A stretch of DNA of 64,000 bases from Liolophura sinensis (Eukaryota; Mollusca; Polyplacophora; Chitonida; Chitonidae). Made by a program: the position numbers and the translations under genes. Shown here piece by piece: positions 1-21,465 of this stretch (the first letter of the stretch is position 1; each line of letters begins with the position of its first letter). The DNA lies in assembly GCF_032854445.1 (NCBI RefSeq), contig NC_088305.1, positions 29,412,628 through 29,476,627 on the forward strand, given 5' to 3'. The notes below the pieces were generated by a model, which ran no database searches, was not told the DNA's origin, and saw only the letters and a program-made list of their open reading frames with translations.

Positions 1-843
1 CAACTGCACTCAAATTCCTGATAGAGGTTGACAGATGAAATTTTTCACAAAATTGACAAACAGCTGATGGAGGTCAAACCCACCTGGGCGGAGGCCAGTG
101 GACCAGGACTTTTCACTACTTTTGCCTAGTGTGCAGCCGCCACCATACTTGAAAAACTTTGAAACCTTTGCTACAAAATGATACCACGTTGCAAGCAGAA
201 ATAACGAAAAAGGGCTGCCCAAAGGAGCAAAAGAAAATATATTAAAGAATAGCTCAGCTTCGTCCTTCCCAACCCGGAAGCATTAATTGTGGACTGAAAC
301 CACATAGGGGAAAGTTTGGTTGACCTCGTTCTCTGTGGTTTCTTCCACTGACCGCTATGCTATAAGTTAAAAATTCTTGAGTATGGCGTGAACTTGTAGC
401 AACAGTCAGATAAGTAAGAAAATCCAAACGTTGTAATCACTAGGCCTATATTTAGCTGCTTTTGGCCTGCAATGGATTGTCCTCTGTATTTTTATTCTCG
501 GGAGTACAAACCTGTACATCACAGGTGGGAGAGTTCTTCAGTAACTTGCCAAAGGTCAGTGGTTTTCCTCTGGTATGCTTTAAAACTACATGATAGAAGT
601 GATATAAACAAAAATAATGCTCCTTGAAGTTCCTGGTGGCAGTGGTAATGTGCTGCATATTTTTCTTGTAATTTAAAATTTTCATGGTCCTGCTACCAGA
701 CTTTCTGGTAGATTCCAGATAACCCAGTAGAGTATGGGGTTCTCTGTTTGATATGTATGTTTGCACATGGCCTGCAACTGACAGCAGGGTGGAGTAGATT
801 ACATTCTCAAATGTTTGTGTATTGATTGTGACTCTCTGCGCAG
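1..843. other. non-coding, probably a WDR24 intron
   Basis: No exon is recognisable here. The stretch ends in a good splice acceptor (CTCTGCGCAG, ending at 843), so it is most likely the intron upstream of the first visible WDR24 exon. Around 330-400 and 500-560 there are fragments resembling dispersed repeats seen again near 40,310 (shared wording about ACTTGCCAAA). Open frames in this region look like chance. Confidence 0.5.
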
Positions 844-3800
844 GTGGCACAGAGGATGACTCTGATGCGGAGAACTCTGAACAGGAAAACCTGGCTGAGA
901 TAGCCACGGGATTGGGCAATCAGTGCAGCGACTTTTTCTTCGGGGACGTAGACGTAGAACAGCTAACTTGGAATTCAGTTCGCTGAAGCTCTTTGATATT
1001 GACAACCCTGGAAAGGTAGGTACAGGTTGCCATCTTGGGAGTCATATAGCAAAAAGGTCACTTTGTTGTTGATGAGCATTGTTTGTTCTCTATTTCTGAA
1101 AATAATACAGGAAGACAAGTTTTGTGATGCTTTGCAGGTGTGAGGTCACACAAGAACATTTGGTGTCACCCATCGCTAACACATAGCCACACATGACACT
1201 GTACTTTATGAGGCTGTAGGCGTCATATCAGTTTAATCACCTTACAGGCTGACACCTGATTCATAGTGACACTAGGAACATCATCAGACAAATTTCCGCA
1301 AACTGGTGAAGATTTTGTTCTCATGGACTTTTCAGTTATAGGGGTTAAATAATTGCATATCCTTTCGAACAATATTAGCTCATTTAGGATTTCGTTCCTA
1401 TAATTTTAGTGTTACCTTATAGTATCCGTTGGAACTGAAGTAGCATTGCATTTGTATCCCTGTGTAGGTTCTGGACACTGAACACACTCAGGATTGTGTA
1501 TCTGTTACAGTAGTAATCCCATTAGTAATCATGCTACTTCCTTGCATGGTTTTCAGTTTAGGACAATGGGCTCTGGTTGAGTATATGGTGATTATGTGGG
1601 GTGTCATGTCTGGTGTCAGGATACTATGGGGTGTCATGTCTGGTGTTAGGATACCATGGCTCAGGATGTCGTGTCTGGTGTCCGTGTACTGTGTGTAGGT
1701 GGGGTGCCATATCGCGTGTTTGTATGCTGTGTGGGATGGGGCATCTTGGAATGGCCTTCCAGTGAGGCAGCACTGTAAATGTTGGCATAGTGGCTGGAAT
1801 ACAAACACACTCACACTATTACAGATATAATATTGAGGGCATCATGATACCTAAGCTAAGCTGAACACATTCTCTGTTTGTTTCAGCTTCAAGACTTGAC
1901 CCTCCCTAGCGAAGCCTTCCAGCCCCGTCATGAAATCCTTGATCAGTCCACGCCCCCGGAGACACAGCTTCTGAACGGGGCCATTGACTCTCCGCCGAGC
2001 GCGAATGAGAGTGACCTGAACAACCAGCACCCAGACCAGGAAACAGAGATTCAGGCTCTGATCAAATCCCCTCCAGCCCATTACCCGCTTACCTGAGTGG
2101 AAGTTCTCGGACATTGTGCTGGATATGCTCAAGTACTACGCTGAACAGGTGGGTGGGGCATTAACGAGTTCCAGGATATACTAAACAGGTACAGTGTAGA
2201 TGGTTCGAGAACATAGTATATTTGACCTACAATTTCAGCATCTGATTCAATGAGTCCTGTTCTTCTTAAAAAGAGATGTTGACGTTTGTTTGGGTAGTGG
2301 CTGAGTGCATTGCTCTGTGGTCTGTAAATGTTCTGTTTATTGCTTTGCGTGATACGATATCAAACACTTCACCCTTATCACAGTGACCCCTTGTTTAATG
2401 CCCGTAGGGTGACATCCAGACCTCTGTGTCTATGCTGATTGTCCTGGGGGAGAGGCTGCGAGGGAAAATTGATGAGCAGACTCAAGAGAACTGGTTTGCC
2501 TCCTACATTGGTGAGTAACAGTGTCCTACATTGGTGAGTACCTACATTGTTGAGTAACAGTCTCCGACAGTGGTGAATAAGTCTCCTACATTGGTAATTA
2601 ACAGTCTCCTGCATTGCTGAGTAAGTCTCCTGCATTGGTGAGTAATAGTCTCATACATTGGTGAGTAATAGTCTCATACATTGGTGAGTAAGTCTCTTAC
2701 ATTGGTGAGTAAGTCTCTTACATTGGTGAGTAAGTCTCACCTACATGTATGTTTAAGGCTAGTAGACTACAGGAACATTGGTGATAACCGAAACCTTGTG
2801 AGTTGTTTCCTTCAGTAATAGTCTCCTATATATGTTAATGACTTCATGCAACTTTCTTGCCTCCTACAAAAAAGAGTGGATAGATTGTATTTAACTGTTC
2901 TGCAAGTGATGTGGCTCATAGTTTGTAAGAGAAAGTTGTGATAAAACATTCATAATGATGAAGAAGTTTTCCTGTTTGTTTCAGAGCTGCTGGGGAGGTA
3001 TGAACTGTGGTCAGTAGCTAATAAGGTGATCAAGCTGAGCGGGTTGCCTCAGATAGGGATGCTCAACCAGCAGTCCACGACAGTCCACACCAACTGTAAC
3101 AACTGCTCTAACAAGCTGCTCCAGTCTGGCTGGCTCTGTCAGAGATGCAAGTCCCTCACCAACACCTGTAGTATATGGTGAGCCATTTAAGTCCTCACTA
3201 GAAAGCAGGAGAGTGGAATTCATGGGTGGCACATTTACGACACTGCTTCGTGGAGGAAATATAACTATATTTCCTCATTTGTTTTATCGGTATTATCGGT
3301 ATTTAATGCCGTAATCAAGCATTTTTCACTTCCATGTATGTAATGTATGTCAGGTTTTTGGCTGGAGGAAACCAGAGTACTCTGAGTAAACCAGAATACC
3401 CTGAATAAACTAGTACCCTGAGTAAACCAGACCACCCTGAGTAAACCAGAGTACCCTGAGTAAACCAGACTACCCTGAATAAACTAGTACCCTGAGTAAA
3501 CCAGAATACCCTGAATAAACTAGTACCCTGAGTAAACCAGAGTACCCTGAGTAAACCAGAGTACCCTGAGTAAACCAGAGTACCCTGAGTAAACCAGAGT
3601 ACCCTGAGTAAACCAGACTACCCTGAGTAAACCAGAATACCCTGAGTAAACCAGACTACCCTGAATAAACTAGTACCCTGAGTAAACCAGAATACCCTGA
3701 GTAAACCAGACCACCCTGAGTAAACCAGAGTACCCTGAGTAAACCAGAATACCCTGAATAAACTAGTACCCTGAGTAAACCAGAGTACTCTGAGTAAACC

Positions 3801-4262
3801 TGAGTACCCTGAGTAAACCACCAAGGGTCAGTTTCATGAAATGAAATAAACCCTACTTACAATGAAAATCACGCAAAAGGATTGATCTAAAAATAGGAAG
3901 TCAGATAAAAATGGCAAAATTTGTATTTTTAGCTGTGGCTGGTTTTAAGTAATTGACATTATTTTTTGTTGTGCAATGTTTAATAAGCAGCTAAGAATAA
4001 ATTTGAAGTGTACTTTGTGTTATAAAAGCAAAATGTTTTTCTTTCCCTCGTTCAGGTTTGTAAATATTGGTACACTTGTTAGTATATTGTTAGTACTGAT
4101 CAATCATTTCTCATTTGGTTTTTTAGCCATTTACCTGTGAAAGGTTTGTATGCCTGGTGTCAAGGATGCTCACATGGAGGTCACATTCACCACCTGCAGG
4201 AGTGGCTCCTTAAGAACTCCTCGTGTCCTACAGGTTGTGGCCACCTGTGTGAATACACCTGA
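844..4262 (+). CDS. WDR24: WDR24 homologue, 3' exons (GATOR2 subunit), two frame breaks
   Basis: WDR24 is a WD-repeat subunit of GATOR2, which acts at the lysosome to relieve GATOR1 inhibition of TORC1. Only the part after the beta-propeller is in the window. Exons: 844-1015, 1887-2148, 2408-2510, 2985-3177, 4127-4262 (stop TGA 4260-4262). The third exon encodes [18 protein letters not shown], matching the family helical region. The fourth and fifth encode the C-terminal RING-like zinc domain with CNNC, CQRC, the split CSIC, CQGC, the SHGGH motif and [11 protein letters not shown] at the very end, as in the family. Phases of the last three exons agree exactly. Exon 844-1015 needs a one-base correction near 960-966 ([10 protein letters not shown] in one frame, [16 protein letters not shown] in another). 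Exon 1887-2148 needs one near 2081-2090 (before [20 protein letters not shown]). These may be sequencing errors or real damage. The propeller exons lie left of the window. Confidence 0.9.
1590..1705. repeat. short imperfect tandem repeat in WDR24 intron
   Basis: About three imperfect copies of a 32-38 bp unit containing GTGTCATGTCTGGTGT. The rest of the intron (1016-1886) shows no other structure. Confidence 0.6.
2500..2745 (+). repeat. tandem copies of the WDR24 exon end and its splice donor
   Basis: The exon ends TCCTACATTG at 2510 and is followed by donor GTGAGT. The combination TACATTGGTGAGTAA is then repeated about eleven times with 19-25 bp spacing. Most copies keep the GTGAGT donor; some are degraded (TTGTTGAG, TTGGTAAT, TTGCTGAG). 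The array therefore consists of duplicated exon/intron junction. Confidence 0.9.
3360..3826. repeat. 19-bp minisatellite in WDR24 intron
   Basis: About two dozen copies of a roughly 19-bp unit of the form AGTACCCTGAGTAAACCAG with G/A/C variants. It lies in the intron between the exons ending 3177 and starting 4127. No exon sequence is recognisable in the unit. The 3827-4126 remainder is AT-rich intron. Confidence 0.95.
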
Positions 4263-5045
4263 CAGTTCTCATAGAGGATATATTCATCACCTGCAGGAAT
4301 GGCTCCTTAAGATTTCTTCCTGTCCTACTTGTCTTGGCCACCTGTGTGAATGCACCTGACATTTCTTATAAAGGATATATTCACCACCTGCAGGCGTGGC
4401 TCCTCCTGTTCTACATCTTGGTCACCTGTGTGAATACACCTGACAGTTCTCATAAAGGATATATTCACCACCTACAGGCATGGCTCCTCCTGTTCTACAT
4501 CTTGGCCACCTGTGTGAATACACCTGACAGTTCTCATAGAGGATATATTCATCACCTGCAGACGTGACTCCTCCTGTCCTTCATATCTTGGCCACCTGTG
4601 TAAATACACCTGGCAGTTCTCATAGAGGATATATTCACCACCTGCAGGTGTGGCTCCTCCTGTCCTACATATCTTGGCCACCTGTGTGAATACACCTGGC
4701 AGTTCTCATAGAGAATATATTCACCACCTGCAGGCGTGACTCCTCCTGTTCTGCATGTCTTGGCCACCTGTGTGAATACACCTGACAGTTCTCATAGAGG
4801 ATATATTCACCACCTGCAGGCGTGACTCCTCCTGTTCTGCATGTTTTGGCCACCTGTGTGAATACACCTGGCAGTTCTCAAAGAGAATATATTCACCACC
4901 TGCAGGCGTGACTCCTCCTGTCCTGCATATCTTGGCCACCTGTGTAAATACACCTGGCAGTTCTCATAGAGAATATATTCACCGCCTGCAGGCATGACTC
5001 CTCCTGTTCTGCATGTCTTGGCCACCCGTGTGAATACAGCTGACA
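4170..5045 (+). repeat. tandem array derived from the WDR24 terminal exon and 3' UTR
   Basis: Roughly ten copies of an 80-90 bp unit follow the stop codon. Each contains recognisable pieces of the last exon (ATTCACCACCTGCAGG, GGCTCCT, GGCCACCTGTGTGAATACAC, CTGA) joined to the first 3' UTR bases (CAGTTCTCATAGAGGATATA). The first unit is the functional coding end itself. Later copies lie in the presumed 3' UTR and are not translated from the WDR24 frame, which stops at 4262. Confidence 0.93.
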
Positions 5046-5270
5046 CTGTTTTGGGGATCTCTTGCTGGAATGGCTTCATTTTTCATCAGTTTGTCAGGAC
5101 TTTTATTGTGCCAAATATTGATGCTATGTATAACAGTGCTATATGTACATATTTGCATACTAATTTATTTGTTCAAAGATTGTGTGAGTTTTAAAAATGT
5201 GACCTGAAGGCGTTCCATATATAACATCAGTGTACAGATGCCTAATCAGATACAGTAACATTTATTTTTT

Positions 5271-5276
5271 AATAAA
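5271..5276 (+). promoter_or_regulatory. candidate polyadenylation signal for WDR24
   Basis: AATAAA about 1 kb after the stop codon, beyond the terminal-exon array. It is the first clear canonical hexamer after the array on this strand. Position and strand fit; no transcript evidence is available. Confidence 0.35.
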
Positions 5277-7071
5277 TTGTGAATATACTCAAATACTCTT
5301 TAGTCTTGATCGAAAGTCAGTTCAGTAATTCTAGTCAGTTATACACAGCATCCACCAGGAACAAGTCATATGTCAAATTCAGAGCTCAATCCAGGATCTC
5401 CAAGGCCTAAGTATGTGTTCATAGTTGACTTGGCTTGTCCCCGAGAAAGGAGAATCTGCCACTGTGCTCGATGACCAAGTGTCAGTCCCTAAAGACTTGA
5501 GACTTATTAACGTGTTCAATGTGGTACATTCCACTGAAAAATGCGCTTTAGTGGTTGAAAAGGCAGAAGACTTACAGTAAGTGCAGTAAACTGTGAATTA
5601 ATCAAAGTTTTCACTCCCAGACACTGATTAGGACACTGATTAGGACACGGCCTAATTCACAAGTCCACAATTTAAGCAACACGGACTATGTACACATTAC
5701 CATAACTAACACCAGTTTATTCACTGACAAAATACAACCATAAAGAGAAGATACGGATTCTTGTACGTATTTCAGGAATGCACACAAACACAAAGCCCAG
5801 ACACTTTCATTTTTCACTTCAATCTCTGTGTTTTAAAAATATAAAAAGACACGTCCATCCTTTAGAATCCGAAAAAAAAGGTCAACAGCCTGAAACATAC
5901 ATGTACGTAAATGAGGGGCCAATTTCACAAAGCGATTTTTGACTGATGTCAAAATTTACCTTCATGATCTTGATCTTAAAAGAAACAACCTCTAAAAATC
6001 AAAGTAGGTATTACTTTATAGATCATTTAAAACTGTATAAATATACTTTCATTTAATTTTGTGGAGATAGTTAAAGGCGTTCAAACTGTTGAATTCTAAT
6101 GTGGGCTTTATGGACCATACTATCAGAGTTTAGGACGTCTGACGTCACGGGAAGCTTTTCCAACTCTATTCACGACACTGAATGTTCGCAATGCATCATG
6201 ACGTTAAACCCCAAGCACTCACTCACTCAAAATGTATCTTTTCAATATGAGTAGTGCATAGTTTCAGGCCTAAAACGTTCAAATGACAACAGATTTTGTC
6301 TTAACCGACCACTTATTACTTGTTCCCAAATTTTACCACATAGGGTTCAAAGCTAAGAATCAAAATCAAATTTTGACAACGGGATTGTAAACATGCGGCA
6401 GTTGGACCTTGACGTCATTTTATCAACATCAAATGTTCCTTTCCCAGCTCATCATGACAACATCTTATTGAAGATATTATTGTAAGACTTTACAACAGAA
6501 AGTTATATATAGTCGCTACAATCCATTTTTGAAGCGCTACAATCCATTTTGAAGCGCCACCTCACTGGATTAAATAATTTGCCTCCTCCCCATTAACAAT
6601 TGGCTTTGTGCAATTTACCCCAGGTGTGACCTTTTCTGCAGTGTTATTTGTGATTGTTTTATATTACCTGCACCAGGAGTAACCAGTGTTTCCTCATGTG
6701 AGGTCAGATATTGTCACTTTCGTGACAGACCTAGCCTACATGCATTTCTGCACACTATTTTCCAGATATGTAATATGAATACAAATTTTCAGAATTTATT
6801 GATTTTCGCTCTTTGTTACGAAATCTAAAGATAATGTAACATATCCATCAGGGCAGAGTAGACAGATAAGGCTGTGTTTTAGCGAAGCGTGGATCTAATA
6901 TTCAGGAGGTAAAACGTCATTTTCACCTAAAAGAATTTTTTTATGCATTATCTTTTTTACAATATCACTACTGAACCCATCTCATATCAGAAGTATTTGT
7001 AAGTTTATAAATCAAAGATTTCTGTTGGACATAGCATGTACATATTTTTAGATTTGGCACTTGTATCTGTT

Positions 7072-7568
7072 TGTTTGGAACATGGGATGATATTCTACTG
7101 GAACATGGGATGATATTCTACTGGAACATGGGATGATATTCTACTGGAACATGGGATGTTCTACTGGAGCATGGGATGATATTCGGCTGGAACATGGGAT
7201 AATATTCGGCTGGAACATTGGATGATATTCTACTGGAACATGGGATGATATTCTACTGGAACATGGAATGTTCTACTGGAACATGGGATGATATTCGGCT
7301 GGAACATGGGATAATACTCGCTGGAACATGGGATGATATTCTACTGGAACATGGGATGATATTCTACTGGAACATGGGATGATATTCTACTGGAACATGA
7401 GATGACATTCTACTGGAACATGCTACTGGAACATGAGATGACATTCTACTGGAACATGGGATGATATTGTACTGGAACATGGGATGATATTCTACTGGAA
7501 CAGGATGATATTCGGCTGGAACATGGGAGGATATTTTACTGGAACATGGGATGATATTTTACTGGAAA
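7072..7568. repeat. 22-23 bp minisatellite, intergenic
   Basis: About twenty copies of CTGGAACATGGGATGATATT with TCTA or TCGG variants and a few truncated units. Flanked by non-repetitive AT-rich DNA. Confidence 0.95.
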
Positions 7569-9545
7569 ATTGTAAGCTTCAGCACCAGAAACAATACTGT
7601 AACATTTATTTACCTCAAAAAAAAACAGCATTTGTGGGTCATTTAGGGTATTTTTCTATATTCTACCCACCACCCCATCTTAAAATTGGCAGGCTGATCC
7701 TACCGTGCCATAAAGTGTAGACTTCACATCACAAAGGGGCATCACTGTGTTGTTGTACCATGATATCTTGACACTCACATACTGAATTCTTACATTAACA
7801 TTTTGATGGAGTGAAGTTGACTTTTCAATCATTAGTGTACTGAAGTGACAACCCTGTTTAAAAACTATTTACAGTTTTGGCCAAATCCAACCTGACATTG
7901 GTTGCTGCACAAGCTGAGAAAACATTTCTTTAGATCTCGCCAGCAACAAGTCAGTAAACATGTAGATTGAGTGGTTAAATAAAGTCGAACAGTTGAATTC
8001 TTAGGAGGGCTTTCAACAAGTACATGTGAAAGGCAGTTTCAAATTCTTCAATATTTTCGCACATTTGTACGCTTGTTTAATTCAAGCATATTCTGAAGGC
8101 ATTATTCTCAGTTCACCAATAAAAGTTTGCCTTTCGTGAAGCCCTGAAACTGGACAATCCAACAAATGTAGTTTTGTTTGGAAAAATCAAATTAAAAACG
8201 TGCACAAAATTGCACTGAAAGTTGCTCTTATATATGCCAAAAGTTTGGGAAATTAAGATAGTTATCAACTGATATTTAGGCTGATATTCATTTTTGTCTT
8301 CGATTTTAAAGTCTTAATATCACACAGGTGTGTCAATGATTAAGAAGCCGGGGTGTACGCAGTAAATGATTGGCCTTCAGCGGGTACATGTATGTGACAA
8401 ACCTATCAGAAACAGCGAGAGCAATCCTGATTGGCAAAGATGCACCATTACAGGTGGTAATTTTACTATTCTCATAAAACTTTACATCTAGTATATGTCA
8501 CAGACATCGTAGTACAAAAACATATTCAAAACAAATCACAAAAGACAATTAAATACGAGATTGTACATTTACTTCATGCCACAGGATAACATCTGCAGCT
8601 CAAATATGCATGTACATACTCTCCCGGCCGCAGAAGACGCAACACGTGCTGAAGACTAAAACTCAGCTACACCTACCTATACATGCACGTAAACTCAAAA
8701 AAACAACTTTTTACAATCTCCTGTTACATTTATCCATGTATTTTTTCCCTTAATATATCACACATATCTTCACCCATTCTAAAGAACATATTTATAATTT
8801 TAAGAGGTGATTTGATTGTAAGGAACATAAGTATATGTTCAAATACATAAAACCACTTTTCCATTTCAGATGATTGTGAAAGCAGTACGAGTAGGTTTTC
8901 TTTCAAGATTTTCATATTTTGTCACAAATTAGAAGAAAATAATTCAGAAAATTTTACAGTAACAAAACAAATATCATTTCTTTTATGCTCTCTCCATTAC
9001 AAATCATTCAAATCTATTCATTCTATGTTCTGCTGAAAGACACCTGGTTTTCTGATATGACTGAAAAGTGACGTATTCCGTGTTAGCCAACTGAACAACG
9101 AAACAATAATCCAGAAATACTCTCTAAATACTTTGCATAGCAACAGTTTACACTTACATGTAACTAACTGCAATGAATCCTATTTCAGTAATGAAAGACA
9201 TATGCTGAATCAGTTGTCCAAGTTTTTGTTACGTGTTATCATATCAAAGACAGGCCTTTTTTCATTAACTTTTACCTCACTGTAGGTTCTTTTGGTTCAA
9301 TACTTCACAAAAAGTAAATATTTCACATTAAATTTTAGCCCTCATTGTTGCTGACGTTTTTCTCACTTCATTTCCATTCACATGTAACACGCTCATTCAC
9401 ACCTCATACCAGCCCTTCATAAAACAAGTTGAGCAAAAGCACCATCTTGAATTCTCAGCAATTATTTGGAGAAATAAGAATGTGTCATCTGGCCCACGGC
9501 AACCATAACTTCCAAAACACACATTCAGCTTCCGAATACTAAGCC

Positions 9546-19042
<9,497 letters not shown>

Positions 19043-19288
19043 GATCCTTGTGTTACATGTACCTGACGACCTTATCTGAAAATATGACAAAAATAAAAAC
19101 AAGTAAACTTAATTTACACCTTTTTTTACAGTATATCACGGAATTCCTATAATATACTTCTTGCTTTAATTAATAATAAATTAACAAGTTATCTGACAAC
19201 TCAGATGACATGGATTCGAAACATGTAATTATTAACAAACTGACTGTGACACATACAATGTATGAGCTAATTACTAGAGCTATGTTAA

Positions 19289-19385
19289 TTAATTTGATTG
19301 GGTTTTCATACCGCACTCAAGAATTTTCCCATGAACAGCGGACAGCATCATGGTGGGAGAAAACCAGGCAGAGTTTATCAGACTC
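19289..19385 (-). mobile_element. SINE fragment (main family)
   Basis: Degenerate tail part: TTTGATTGGGTTTTCATACC, ACTCAAGAATTT, CATCATGGTGGGAG, AACCAGGCAGAG. Orientation minus relative to the tRNA-like head. Confidence 0.7.
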
Positions 19386-19714
19386 CTGAATATTTTACTT
19401 ATTTCTACGATGGCTGTAAGAAGCAATAGGTTGAGGAAACCAAGCAGAACACCTGAAGCAATTAAACCATTGACCCGTGACAAGTAATACTGTCAAACTT
19501 TCCAAAGACTGACAAATGTCTTATTGGTTGAAAACAAGTGTTCTTCCATGAACTTCATGTAAGCCCACATGAAAGAACCTTATCTACCCCTTCTTGCTAC
19601 CAAGGCAACCAGGACAAAGTGTGGAAGCATGAAATCTTGAAAATCTACATCCGCAAATGGAACTGAACACTGGAGACCTGGAGACTCAAAAATATTTCCC
19701 TTAGATGATGACAG

Positions 19715-19900
19715 CCAGCACTATAGTTGGAGGAAACCACTGAGAGTCCAGGGTAAACCCACAACCATCTGTAGGTTGCTGCACGACCATCCCATGTACG
19801 GCTAGAGAAGAAGCCAGCGGAAAGCTGGACTTGAACTCAGCAACCATATTGGGGAGAAGTTCTCCAGTCACACACTAACCATTCGTCCACAGGGCATCCC
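19715..19900 (-). mobile_element. SINE copy, diverged (main family)
   Basis: Contains GGAGGAAACC, AAACCCACAACCATC, GTAGGTTGCTG, CCCATGTACGG, GCTGGACTTGAACTCAG in family order. Tail missing. Confidence 0.7.
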
Positions 19901-21465
19901 CCACCCATAACCTTATGACTGTATTTCTACAATCTTGACATGACTAGAACACGTAGAACGTTTCATATTTTCAGCTCAATGACCCAGACGATATGGCACC
20001 TAGCTGTTCGGTAGAATTTCTGAAGAACTTATGTTGTGTAATGGAATGTCTATACACATTCTGTAAAAAAGTATTCTATAGAACAAACTGCTCTAAAGAA
20101 TTTCTGTTACATTGTAGAAAGTCTATAGAAATCCTACAGAATTTAGAAAAGACAGAACATACTGTACAGAAGAAAGTATTTAGACTTCCACAGAAATTCT
20201 TTAGAACATTTTTTGCAGGGCTAGCCTACAATCATTCTGTGCCTCTCCAGGGCACCTACTCATATTCTGGAAAATTTTTCTGACTACAGCAGTGTCAAAT
20301 TCATCATGCAAAGTTTACAGTTTACATGTCATGTATGTGGTTTACGTCCTTTAGCTTGGCACAAGTTGATATTTTAAAAATAAAACAAGTGGATAAAGTG
20401 ACCTACATACACATGCACATATATATGGGGATTGTTTTACATGATTTTATACATGTGTATATATAAATAGCAAAATCTTCATCCTTTTCAATCACTAAAG
20501 AACTTTCTTTCAGATCGAGAGATTTATTTATACAATTATTATGAAAATGCCAAAAATGATTTCTTTGTCGCTAAAAATGTAAGCACAAACTATTTCTCTA
20601 CATCCCACAGTTCTCTCAGGATGTTTCAAAACATTAATTGATCACACTGTTGGTTCAAAAGGTCGAAGAAATTAGGGTTTTAGTAAATGTCATTGTCTTT
20701 GAACACAGTTAGACTGCTCTTAACGATCATGGTTTTATATAAGCTGTATGTTGGAGCTGTTTGATAAGAATTATTTTGTGCCTTTTATTGTTGTGCTATG
20801 GTGAGTTTAAACCAAAATAATGTCAAGAACAAGTTTGCCCTGAGATATCTGACATCAGGAGACCCTCACGCCTGGACAATCACTGCCCCTCCACATTTGC
20901 TGATGTAGGTCAGTAATGATCAAGTGTGTTCTTTACTCCTGTCCGGTTCATTTGCAACCTACACTATCCACATGAAAGATCGAGTTCACTTCGGTATGAC
21001 ACTCATGCTGATGTGCTGCTACAATAATAAATCTGGATCATACAGTACGAAGGTCCCCACTAGAAATGACTAATTACATAACGCTTTGCACACCTTCACA
21101 GGTTTGACAGTCGCGTAGTTACGTCAGAAAACCAGATTCGAGAAAAAATGCCATCACGGCAACGTCTGATCAGCAGTAATATCGTAAATAGTGCCCTCCT
21201 TTTGCAAAAACGTTCCACTTTCTGACACTACCAGTTCGCCATTGGAGCTCTCTTCAGCGCGTGGATTAGCGTTGTTCCGAAGAGTGTCTCCTACCATCGG
21301 TTCTTTTCGGCCTATATCAATAAACACAGTGTATTAGTATACGATTTCTAGCAATAGTCGGATTGCGGAGAGTCGTTCACCGAAACCACAGTTGCATAGA
21401 TGTGGAAAAAAAGCCCTCAGAGGTAACATTGCTTGTCGCTGGGGAAAACTATTCAAGTTTTAATC

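Larger units (their letters stand above)
5046..9545. other. intergenic region between convergent WDR24 and ALDH9A1
   Basis: AT-rich sequence with no recognisable coding exon on either strand; short open frames look random. It includes the 7.1-7.6 kb minisatellite. A fragment near 6190-6232 (GACGTTAAACCCCAAGCACTCACTCACTC) matches the end of the GTGAGTGAG-type dispersed repeat seen at 17.8 and 33.7 kb. Both gene 3' UTRs should lie at its edges. Confidence 0.6.
19043..21465. other. divergent intergenic/5' region, ALDH9A1 and RETSAT
   Basis: Separates the two divergently read genes and should contain both promoters plus any 5' UTR exons. An acceptor-like TTTTCAG at about 19,080 (minus) hints at an upstream ALDH9A1 leader exon. 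Two SINE pieces lie at 19,289 and 19,715. No TATA box or RNA gene could be assigned. Confidence 0.55.

Noticed and set aside
452-919. 155-codon minus-strand open frame
   Set aside because: It overlaps the WDR24 exon antisense, has low complexity at one end and resembles no known protein.
948-980. A tiny intron removing the WDR24 frame break
   Set aside because: A GTAGAC...TTCAG interval of about 31 nt exists, but this is shorter than plausible introns and a single-base indel explains the data more simply.
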